This document shows, piece by piece, positions 6,550-11,975 of a stretch of 11,975 nucleotides of DNA. How positions within the stretch are numbered: the stretch's first letter is position 1; each line of letters starts with the position of its first letter. Below the pieces are notes generated by a model. That model was given only the letters and a program-made list of their open reading frames with translations, did not search any database and was not told where the DNA came from. Both the position numbers and the translations under genes were made by a program. Origin of the DNA: Acidimicrobiia bacterium (GTDB taxonomy: Bacteria > Actinomycetota > Acidimicrobiia > Spongiisociales > ZC4RG35); contig JAOUGY010000097.1 of NCBI GenBank assembly GCA_029865445.1, positions 1 to 11,975 of the forward strand, read 5' to 3'.

Positions 6550-7464
6550 TCAGTCCTTGCCCAGAAGCGCCCTGAGGAAGAACACCGTGTTGGCGGGCCG
6601 CTCGGCGAGGCGCCTCGTCAGATAGGCATACCACTCCGACCCATACGGAACATAGATCCGGACGGATCTCCCCTCACCGACCAGCTGTTCATGGAGATTA
6701 GGCCGAACGCCGTAGAGCATCTGAAACTCCCACGGGGCTTTGCGATCCGTCGCCAGCTCCTCGGTGCGGTCGATCAGTCGGTCGTCGTGGGTGGCGATGG
6801 CGGGCTTGACGTTCTCCGACTGCATGAGCCGTTCCAGGAGAGCGGCGAAGGCGCCGTCAACTGCCTCCTTTTCGGTGTGTGCGACGGCTTCGTCCTCGAC
6901 GTAGGCGCCCTTGCAGAGACGGATGTGACCCCCAAGGGGGATGATCCTCTCCAGGTCCTCGGGCGTTCGCTTGAGATACGCCTGGACACAGACCCCGAGG
7001 TTCCCGTGGGTGCGCTGTGCGTCTTCGTACAGGTCGAGCGTCTGACCCGTGAAGCGGGAATCCTCCATGTCCACCGTCACGGTCGAACCTGCCGCCGTCG
7101 CGGCCCGAGCCAGCCGGTCGAGCGACTCGGTGGCGAGGTCGGGATCGAAGCTCAGTCCGAGTTGTGTCAGCTTGATCGAGATGTTGGCGTCCAAACCATC
7201 GTGCTGGATCCGGTCGATCGCCTCCAGATACCCCGCCGCCGCAGAGAGCGCCGTGGTCTCGTCGTGAACTTCCTCTCCCAGGAGATCGAGCGACACCTGC
7301 ATTCCTTTGGCGTTGAGGTCGGAGGCGGCACCGGCCGCCTGCTCCACGGTGTCCCCCGCCACGAACCGGTGTGCCAGCGAACGACCCGGATCGGTTCCCG
7401 TCACCACTTTCTCGACGACCGGGTTGTGCGTGGCTGCGATGACAGCCTTCGAAAACAGGCTCAT
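6550..7464 (-). CDS. Proline dehydrogenase, monofunctional (FAD-dependent)
   Basis: Oxidises L-proline to pyrroline-5-carboxylate, passing electrons through FAD to the quinone pool; usually membrane-associated. The 304-aa single-domain protein matches short bacterial PRODH enzymes. It has SLDLLGEEV at 58-66, ISIKLTQLGL at 95-104, VDMEDSRFTG at 131-140, VQAYLKR at 160-166, RLCKGAYVE at 182-190 and the substrate-binding C-terminal helix YGSEWYAYLTRRLAERP at 274-290. The fused pyrroline-5-carboxylate dehydrogenase of long PutA proteins is absent and no separate one is in the window. The start ATG at 7464 overlaps the proC stop (ATGA), with a perfect AGGAGG 7 nt upstream. It is thus translationally coupled to proC, the enzyme of the reverse step, which is unusual. 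Confidence 0.95.
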   Translation of the reverse strand: MSLFSKAVIAATHNPVVEKVVTGTDPGRSLAHRFVAGDTVEQAAGAASDLNAKGMQVSLDLLGEEVHDETTALSAAAGYLEAIDRIQHDGLDANISIKLTQLGLSFDPDLATESLDRLARAATAAGSTVTVDMEDSRFTGQTLDLYEDAQRTHGNLGVCVQAYLKRTPEDLERIIPLGGHIRLCKGAYVEDEAVAHTEKEAVDGAFAALLERLMQSENVKPAIATHDDRLIDRTEELATDRKAPWEFQMLYGVRPNLHEQLVGEGRSVRIYVPYGSEWYAYLTRRLAERPANTVFFLRALLGKD

Positions 7465-8282
7465 GACTTGTCCTCCTGCGCAAGTGTTCCCAGTTCCCGG
7501 CTTCGCTGGGCGGCCGCCCGCACCGCATCTTCGATGACCGCTCGAAACCCCCGCTCCTCCAGAATGTGGATGGCTGCCGCAGTCGTCCCGCCTGGCGACG
7601 TGACTTGGGCACGCAGTTCGGCAGACTTCACCGGCGTGTCGGTGAGGAGGTGACCCGCCCCGCGCACGGTCTGATGAACCAGCGCCTCGGCGATGTCACG
7701 GGGAAGACCTTCACGCACGGCGGCCTCCTCCAACGCCTCGGCGAGCAGGAAGATGTACGCCGGACCGCTTCCCGAGACGGCGGTTACCGCGTCGATGAGC
7801 GACTCGTCCATCACCTCCACTTGGCCGACCGCTTCGAGCACCCTTCGTGCGCGGGCCAGGTGGTCTTCGGTGACGTGATGGCCTCCGGCGATGGCGGTGA
7901 CACCCTCTCTGACCAGCGACGGTGTGTTGGGCATCGCACGGACCACGGGTACGTTCGAGAGCTTCTCCTCGAACAAAGAAATCGGTACGCCCGCCGCCAG
8001 CGAGATGACGACCTGTTCGGTCGTGATCGTCTTTGCCACCCGGTCGAGCAGATGGGGAACGTCGCGTGGTTTCACCGCTACCACGATCACCGACCTTCCC
8101 TCGACGGCATCGTTGGAATCGAGATGGCACTCGACTCCGATTCGAGTCTCGATGTCGTGCAATCTCGTCTCTCGCCGCACAGCCGCGGTCAGCTCGTCCG
8201 ATTCCCAACCGGCGGAGAGGAGGCCCCGGACGATCGCCTCACCCATCGCTCCGACGCCCAACACGGCAACGCTTGGTCTCAT
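7461..8282 (-). CDS. proC: Pyrroline-5-carboxylate reductase
   Basis: Last step of proline synthesis: NAD(P)H-dependent reduction of pyrroline-5-carboxylate to proline in the cytoplasm. The 273-aa protein has the Rossmann motif GVGAMG at 9-14, VAVKPRDV at 68-75, VRAMPNTPSLV at 114-124 and DAVTAVSGSGPAYIF at 164-178. The family signature LRAQVTSPGGTTAAAI is at 223-238. The start is the ATG at 8282: the Rossmann strand follows at once, and 7 nt upstream is a TACACT -10 box, suggesting a leaderless mRNA. The in-frame ATG at 8363 would add 27 unconserved residues, run through this promoter and enter the divergent gene. It heads the proC-proline dehydrogenase-bcp unit and is divergent from a RidA-family gene. 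Confidence 0.96.
   Translation of the reverse strand: MRPSVAVLGVGAMGEAIVRGLLSAGWESDELTAAVRRETRLHDIETRIGVECHLDSNDAVEGRSVIVVAVKPRDVPHLLDRVAKTITTEQVVISLAAGVPISLFEEKLSNVPVVRAMPNTPSLVREGVTAIAGGHHVTEDHLARARRVLEAVGQVEVMDESLIDAVTAVSGSGPAYIFLLAEALEEAAVREGLPRDIAEALVHQTVRGAGHLLTDTPVKSAELRAQVTSPGGTTAAAIHILEERGFRAVIEDAVRAAAQRSRELGTLAQEDKS
7472..7477 (-). promoter_or_regulatory. Ribosome binding site of proline dehydrogenase (AGGAGG)
   Basis: A perfect AGGAGG sits in the last codons of proC, 7 nt before the overlapping ATGA junction. It implies strong translation of proline dehydrogenase from the proC mRNA. Confidence 0.8.
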
Positions 8283-8289
8283 GCCCAGA

Positions 8290-8295
8290 AGTGTA
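8290..8295 (-). promoter_or_regulatory. -10 box (TACACT) of a likely leaderless proC promoter
   Basis: TACACT followed by 7 nt (TCTGGGC) and then the proC ATG at 8282. No SD-like sequence exists between it and the start. The region 17 nt upstream (GCGGTC) is a poor -35. It faces the ridA-like promoter, with the two -10 boxes 27 bp apart. Confidence 0.5.
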
Positions 8296-8322
8296 CGCGG
8301 GACGTCACCCGGGACCGCTCGG

Positions 8323-8328
8323 TATCGT
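8323..8328 (+). promoter_or_regulatory. -10 box (TATCGT) of a likely leaderless promoter for the RidA-family gene
   Basis: TATCGT is followed by 6 nt (CTGCGC) and the ATG at 8335. There is no SD sequence, which fits leaderless transcription starting at the A of ATG. The -35 position (around 8300-8305, GGACGT) is weak. Confidence 0.45.
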
Positions 8329-8334
8329 CTGCGC

Positions 8335-8724
8335 ATGAACCGTCCGATCCGTCCTGCCGACATCGCTCCTCCCGCCGCCGCCTACGAATTGGGCGTGGTC
8401 TCGGATTCTGGGTTGATGCTCCACACGGCAGGGATAGTGGGCACCGATTCAGATGGATCGACGCCGCCGGCGATTGGCGACCAGGCTGAGATCATGTGGC
8501 GTTCGGTCGACGCGATCTTGCGCGAGGCGGGTTTCGAACGTTCCGATGTCGTCTGTTACACGACCTATGCCGTGGTCGGAGAGGATCTGACGGCGGTGAT
8601 GGCGGCGCGCGACGACTTCTTCGGAACCCACCGCGCCGCCTCCGTGCTGATTCCGGTTCCGGCGCTCGCCCGTCCCGAGTGGAAGGTGGAGGTAGCGGTC
8701 GTCGCCTCACGCCCCGCAAACTGA
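8335..8724 (+). CDS. RidA (YjgF/YER057c/UK114) family protein lacking the canonical catalytic Arg
   Basis: The 129-aa protein is a full-length Rid domain; such proteins form trimers with ligand sites between subunits. Visible features are HTAGIVG at 30-36, the helix DQAEIMWRSVDAILREAGF at 49-67, DVVCYTTYAV at 71-80 and the C-terminal strand ALARPEWKVEVAVVA at 110-124. In E. coli RidA, Arg105 (in PARSCVEV) binds the substrate carboxylate for imine/enamine hydrolysis. Here the aligned position is Ala102 (RAASVLI), although E119 matches Glu120. So it is probably not a canonical 2-aminoacrylate deaminase but a member of another Rid subgroup with unknown ligand. The start at 8335 is placed by the domain and the -10 box; the frame is open further upstream into proC antisense. 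Its neighbours, divergent proC and a downstream flavin oxidoreductase, do not settle its role. Confidence 0.88.
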   Translation: MNRPIRPADIAPPAAAYELGVVSDSGLMLHTAGIVGTDSDGSTPPAIGDQAEIMWRSVDAILREAGFERSDVVCYTTYAVVGEDLTAVMAARDDFFGTHRAASVLIPVPALARPEWKVEVAVVASRPAN

Positions 8725-8738
8725 CGTCACACGTGCCT

Positions 8739-8764
8739 CCGAATGTTGACTCGCCCAACATCGG
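8739..8764. repeat. Stem-loop (imperfect inverted repeat) over the -35 of the oxidoreductase promoter
   Basis: ATGTTG (8743-8748) and CAACAT (8756-8761) are perfect inverted arms around a 7-nt loop. CCG (8739-8741) and CGG (8762-8764) extend the stem to 9 bp with one bulged A. No T-run follows, so a terminator for the RidA-like gene is possible but weak. Overlap with the -35 hexamer also allows an operator role. Confidence 0.45.
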
Positions 8765-8776
8765 GGCTCGTACACT
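8746..8776 (+). promoter_or_regulatory. Promoter of the LLM oxidoreductase gene (TTGACT, 19 nt, TACACT)
   Basis: TTGACT at 8746-8751 and TACACT at 8771-8776 form the best sigma-70-like pair in the window, with a slightly long 19-nt spacer. A start at about A8783 would leave a 20-nt leader that carries GAGGA (8794-8798), 4 nt before the ATG at 8803. It indicates that the oxidoreductase is transcribed independently of the RidA-family gene. Confidence 0.6.
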
Positions 8777-8802
8777 CCACGCAGAAACGAAGTGAGGATG
8801 GA

Positions 8803-9963
8803 ATGAAGTTCGGGGTGTTCACCTTTGGGAGCGTCGAGATGCCCGACCGAGGTTCCGGCCCCCCGGCGCCGACCGATCGGCGGTACACGCAGGAAGAGAT
8901 GTGGCGCACCACCGAGCAACTGGTCGACCTGGGAATCGCCGCCGACCGGATCGGATACGACTCGTACTGGTTCACCGAACACCACTTTCAGTACGAGGGC
9001 TACGAAGTGACACCGAACGCCCTCCTCCTGGGAACCTGGCTCGCCGCCAAAACCGAACGGATCCGCCTGGGTGCGCTTTTCAACATCGTTCCGCAGTGGC
9101 ATCCGCTGCGTCTCGCCGAGGATTTCGCAACGCTTCACAATCTCACCCGGGGCAGGGCGGTGCTGGGGGTGGGCCGGGGCACCGTCCCCAGGGAGCTGCT
9201 CCCGCTGTCACCGTTCGGCGTGTCGGTTGGCTCACACGACAACCCCGACGCCCAGGACGCCGACGCCAAGAACCGGGCGGTGTTCGCCGAGTCGGTCGAG
9301 TTGATGCGCCTCGCGCTCGACAACGAGACGTTCGCGTATCACGGGGAGTTCTTCGACGCGCCTCCGGCCGGCATTCCGGACAGGGGGGGCTTCGTCGAAG
9401 AGTTGACTCTCGTACCGAGGCCGCTCTATCCGTACGAGATCTGGCAGGCCGTCACCTCCCCGCCGACGCTCGAACAGGTCCCGAAGTGGGGGCACACGGG
9501 CGTGTTCTGGAACATGCACCATGCCTTCGTGAAGCGCTTCTGGGACCGCTACGGCGAGGTGTACGAGGAGACCCACGGTCACTCCCTGGCGCCGGGTGAC
9601 AGTCGCAGGCTCGTGGTCAGCTTCCGGATCGGAGACACCCGGGAAGCGGCGATCGCGGCATCCCGGCCCGGTCATGACGAGTTCTGGAAGTTTCTCGGAC
9701 CGTATGGTTGGTCGCGGGGATACATGGGCGAAGACGGGAAACCGGCGGCACCGGGACTCATCCCGACTCTCGAGCAATCGATGGAACAGAGGATGTACCT
9801 GGTCGGCACCGCCGAGGATGTCGCCGAGGGAATCACCTTCTACCGGGAACTGCTCGGTTGCGACTACATGATCTTGTTCCCGCAGTTCGCCGGTGACCCG
9901 TTCGCCCTGGCCGAGGAGCAGCTCGAGCGGTTCATGTCAGAGGTCGTCCCCCTGTTGGGCTGA
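8803..9963 (+). CDS. LLM class flavin-dependent oxidoreductase (bacterial luciferase-like)
   Basis: A 386-aa luciferase-like TIM-barrel protein; such enzymes use FMN or F420 to oxidise small molecules. Family features are the first strand MKFGVFTFGS, DRIGYDSYWFTEHHF (48-62, with the typical EHHF), ERIRLGALFNIVPQWHP (85-101), RLAEDFATL (103-111), LTRGRAVLGVGRG (114-126) and the late LVGTAEDVAEGI stretch before the C-terminal helix. I cannot assign a substrate or decide between FMN and F420. The start at 8803 is supported by the promoter and GAGGA; an in-frame ATG at 8743 lies upstream of the promoter and is rejected. It follows the RidA-family gene by 78 bp. Confidence 0.93.
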   Translation: MKFGVFTFGSVEMPDRGSGPPAPTDRRYTQEEMWRTTEQLVDLGIAADRIGYDSYWFTEHHFQYEGYEVTPNALLLGTWLAAKTERIRLGALFNIVPQWHPLRLAEDFATLHNLTRGRAVLGVGRGTVPRELLPLSPFGVSVGSHDNPDAQDADAKNRAVFAESVELMRLALDNETFAYHGEFFDAPPAGIPDRGGFVEELTLVPRPLYPYEIWQAVTSPPTLEQVPKWGHTGVFWNMHHAFVKRFWDRYGEVYEETHGHSLAPGDSRRLVVSFRIGDTREAAIAASRPGHDEFWKFLGPYGWSRGYMGEDGKPAAPGLIPTLEQSMEQRMYLVGTAEDVAEGITFYRELLGCDYMILFPQFAGDPFALAEEQLERFMSEVVPLLG

Positions 9964-9973
9964 CCGGACATCC

Positions 9974-9999
9974 GCCGGCAACACCCCGCCGGGGTCGGC
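9974..9999 (+). terminator. GC-rich hairpin after the oxidoreductase gene, possible terminator
   Basis: ACCCC-GCC-GGGGT (9983-9995) is a 5-bp hairpin, lengthened by GCCG (9974-9977) pairing with CGGC (9996-9999) across a 5-nt bulge. It begins 10 bp after the stop codon. No T-tract follows, so it is only a weak candidate. The rest of the 216-bp gap to the next gene (9964-10179) holds no gene I can support. Confidence 0.3.
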
Positions 10000-10179
10000 A
10001 ACCACCCGCGGCAGTTCACATCCTCGATGGTGGAGGGCTGGCCGCCGTCAGGGCAGGTGGCATCTCCTCGACCGCAGTCCGATGTCGCCGACCCCAGGAC
10101 CCATTGGGAGCCCTCGACTGTGACCATCGCCACTTCCGTCTCGGGCGATCGCGCCGGACGATGATGTCGAGGTCGCACC

Positions 10180-11295
10180 ATGAAGCGTGTCGCGATTCTG
10201 TTTGTGGTTGCCTCGCTGGCGGGTTGCGCGGCTTCCGATAGCGGAGCATCAGGTTCGACAACCGCGGAAACGATCCCAGCGACGCCAACCGTGGAAACGA
10301 CCCAAGCGAAGCCGACGACGACAGCGGCGACGGCCGGCGTGACCGGGGAATCGACCACCACATCGATCGTCATGGACTCGCCCACCCGAGAGGAGCCGCC
10401 GCACTTGCTGGTGGCCGACGACGAGGGGGTCCGCGTCCTCGCCGACGGAGAAGTCGTGCAAGAGTTCGTCGAGCAAGCGCCGGTAGCGCTCGCTCTCCCC
10501 GACCTGGCCGGGGGCGTTGTATTCCAACGTACGGCAGAAGGCTCACCGATCGAGTGGGTCGCCCGACCGGGGGATGAGCCGATCGTGCTGATCCAAGGCA
10601 AAGCATGGCTCGAGGATGTCGCCGCTTTCGACGGGGGGATCCACGTTGTCTACCGCACTGTCATCGAGGACCCCGCTGCGGGATGCGCCGAGAACGACGA
10701 CGAATGCCGATGGCTGGCGACGGAACACCACCTGAACACATACGACCTCGACACCGGACTCGAAACCGACCTGGGAATCGTGGCCCACTTCGAGAGTTCC
10801 TGGACCCACTTCATCCTGGGACACGGGCGGATGGTGGTGCTGAAAGCCAAATACGGCGAACCCGACGCCTGCGGGGCGGTCTGGGAGCGCAGCCAACTGA
10901 CCGACATCGCCCACCCCACGGCGATCATCGGTGAGGCCGGACCGTTCTTCCGCCGGTGCGACTTCGGCCCGAGTTCCCGCGACGCCGGCGGCACACTACG
11001 GGCCTCCCTCGCTCCTGACGACTCGACCGTTGCCTACGTCGAGACCGCGATGCAAGAGGAAGGAGGCGCCACCACCTTCGTCGTCATCGACTCCGCGACC
11101 ATCGCCGAGCTGAGGAGAGTGACGCTCGAGCCATCGTTCGACCCCGCCTGGATGGACTGGGATGGCGTGCATGCGGTCGTCGGCGACTGGGAGGGGACGA
11201 CGCGATTGCTGATCGGTCCAGACGACACCATCACCGATCTCGGCGCACTGGCAACGGCCGCATCGCGGTTGTCACTGTGGCAGGAGAGCACATGA
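10180..11295 (+). CDS. Lipoprotein of unknown function with Thr-rich linker and probable beta-propeller-like domain
   Basis: No specific family recognised. The 371-aa protein has a clear lipoprotein signal (MKRVAILFVVASLAGC, lipobox LAGC, lipidated C16). A Thr/Ala/Ser-rich linker follows (about 17-66), so the folded part should be held outside the cytoplasmic membrane. From about residue 75 it has repeated short strands (LLVADDEGVRVLADG, GVVFQR, IEWVARPGDEPIVLI, YDLDTGLETDLG, VVIDSATIAELRR, RLLIGPDDTITDLG) of the kind seen in beta-propellers. That fold is an inference. C169/C176 and C231/C260 could form disulphides. The start at 10180 has GAGGT 6 nt upstream. Its stop overlaps the next lipoprotein gene by ATGA, so the two are coupled and probably work together. 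Confidence 0.85.
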   Translation: MKRVAILFVVASLAGCAASDSGASGSTTAETIPATPTVETTQAKPTTTAATAGVTGESTTTSIVMDSPTREEPPHLLVADDEGVRVLADGEVVQEFVEQAPVALALPDLAGGVVFQRTAEGSPIEWVARPGDEPIVLIQGKAWLEDVAAFDGGIHVVYRTVIEDPAAGCAENDDECRWLATEHHLNTYDLDTGLETDLGIVAHFESSWTHFILGHGRMVVLKAKYGEPDACGAVWERSQLTDIAHPTAIIGEAGPFFRRCDFGPSSRDAGGTLRASLAPDDSTVAYVETAMQEEGGATTFVVIDSATIAELRRVTLEPSFDPAWMDWDGVHAVVGDWEGTTRLLIGPDDTITDLGALATAASRLSLWQEST

Positions 11296-11975
11296 ACACG
11301 GAGAGGACGGCGCGCCGATTGATGGTGACTGTGACTCTGGCGTTGGTTTTCGGCTGTACCGGCACATCTGATCGCACACCCCAACCAACTGTGCAGACCA
11401 CAACGACCTTGACCGACGCCGTGAACACGGCCTCCACTCAGGCCACGACGACGACCACGACCAGCACCACCACCAGCACCACAACCACGACCATTCCGAC
11501 GATCGTGCTCCGCCACGATGGTCTGGGTGTCGTGTCGTTCGGGGACCCTGTCGACACGGTGATGGAGGTGCTCACGGCAGTGCTGGGACCGCCGAGCTGG
11601 GACGAGATACAGCAGTCTCCTGACGTCGACCGATCCGTTGCATGGGGGGGCGAGGGGGAGGAAGTCCTGTACCTCCAATTCACCTACTGGGACTATTTCG
11701 CGAGGGACGGAACGGCACCCGAGCCACCGGAACCGATGCCGGAGGGACCGGTCTTCCACTACTACCTGACGAAGTCGAGCCAGTTCGCCACCGACGCAGA
11801 CATCACAATCGATAGCCCCGTCGGCGATCTGGCTGCGGTATATCCAGGCTTGCGGACCGGGGAGGGATGCGCAAACCCCGGAGAGATGGAGTTCTGGGTA
11901 GACCCACCTGAGCCCGAGGTCTGGCTCAACCTACCGATCTTCGGCCTACTCGACGGTGAACTGGATGAGCAGGGG
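11292..11975 (+). CDS. Second lipoprotein of unknown function, 3' end cut by the window edge
   Basis: Open from the ATG at 11292 to the window end (228 codons, no stop). The N-terminus has a basic start, a hydrophobic stretch (10-20) and FGC with C22. The -2 Phe is unusual for a lipobox, so lipidation is likely but not certain. A Thr/Ser linker at 52-67 leads to a domain beginning IVLRHDGLGVVSFGDPVDTV (71-90), then LGPPSWDE, with a later SPVGDLAAVYPGL (175-187) that looks like a second, related half. This style recalls Acidimicrobiia secreted proteins, from memory; the function is unknown. The ATGA overlap with the preceding lipoprotein indicates translational coupling; GGAG lies 6 nt before the ATG. 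Confidence 0.8.
   Translation, partial: MNTERTARRLMVTVTLALVFGCTGTSDRTPQPTVQTTTTLTDAVNTASTQATTTTTTSTTTSTTTTTIPTIVLRHDGLGVVSFGDPVDTVMEVLTAVLGPPSWDEIQQSPDVDRSVAWGGEGEEVLYLQFTYWDYFARDGTAPEPPEPMPEGPVFHYYLTKSSQFATDADITIDSPVGDLAAVYPGLRTGEGCANPGEMEFWVDPPEPEVWLNLPIFGLLDGELDEQG
11445..11492 (+). repeat. Thr/Ser codon tract (ACN/AGC repeats)
   Basis: Sixteen codons encode Thr runs broken by two Ser residues (52-67 of the second lipoprotein), giving an ACC/ACG/AGC triplet repeat. It encodes an extended linker and is a possible site of length variation. Confidence 0.75.

Noticed and set aside
6490..7653. Long plus-strand open frame opposite bcp, proline dehydrogenase and proC
   Set aside because: It crosses three real genes and their junctions, with no domain; an antisense shadow.
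8283..8363. Upstream in-frame ATG extending proC by 27 residues
   Set aside because: It would place the start inside the RidA-family gene and translate the promoter region; the extra residues are not part of the family.
8722..8729. Palindrome TGACGTCA at the end of the RidA-family gene
   Set aside because: Eight bases including the stop codon; too short and too likely by chance to call an operator without conservation.
8335..9963. RidA-family gene next to a luciferase-like gene as a RutC/RutA pyrimidine-degradation pair
   Set aside because: The oxidoreductase has the EHHF-type opening rather than the RutA pattern I recall, the two genes have separate promoters, and no other rut gene is present.
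9964..10179. A possible small Cys-rich peptide on the minus strand in the gap before the lipoproteins
   Set aside because: The frame continues antisense into both flanking genes, has no RBS-start pair of its own and no recognisable family.
1..11975. Mobile elements, CRISPR arrays, tRNA or rRNA genes, defence or toxin systems
   Set aside because: No transposase, integrase, direct-repeat array or structured RNA was seen on either strand; all genes look chromosomal with even composition.

Overview
The window is GC-rich bacterial DNA with few gaps. Good Shine-Dalgarno sites sit inside operons, and three genes have a TANNNT -10 box only 6-7 nt before the start codon, the pattern of leaderless transcripts. 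Together with Thr-rich-linker lipoproteins and the protein sequence styles, this points to a high-GC actinobacterium, perhaps of the Acidimicrobiia. That placement is an inference, because there is no rRNA or other marker here. The arrangement looks chromosomal: I see no transposase, integrase, CRISPR array, tRNA or rRNA.

Minus strand, 8282 down to 1 (in transcription order). First comes proC (pyrroline-5-carboxylate reductase), overlapping by ATGA a single-domain proline dehydrogenase, followed 25 bp later by a Bcp-type peroxiredoxin. Next is a 468-aa secreted/anchored membrane protein with its own leaderless-type promoter and a Ser/Arg tail. After a 97-bp gap with a possible promoter come pspA (PspA/IM30), a small poly-gamma-glutamate-hydrolase-family zinc peptidase, gnd (6-phosphogluconate dehydrogenase), zwf (glucose-6-phosphate dehydrogenase) and pgi (glucose-6-phosphate isomerase, cut by the left edge). 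The last four junctions are close (5 bp, 12 bp, a 4-bp overlap, 59 bp), so an envelope-stress gene appears to lead into a glucose-6-phosphate operon.

Plus strand, 8335 to 11975. A RidA-family protein starts 52 bp from proC, divergently. It is followed by a luciferase-like (LLM class) flavin oxidoreductase with a clear -35/-10 promoter overlapped by a stem-loop. After a 216-bp gap come two lipoproteins of unknown function overlapping by ATGA. The second runs off the right edge.

How they fit together: proC and proline dehydrogenase catalyse opposite steps between proline and pyrroline-5-carboxylate, next to a peroxide scavenger, which suggests proline/redox balancing. The Gnd and Zwf sequences both lack the usual basic residues that bind the 2'-phosphate of NADP+, so this oxidative pentose-phosphate branch may favour NAD+. 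There is no obvious defence or mobile system. The main points of interest are these metabolic pairings, the PspA-linked membrane protein and the compact promoter regions.
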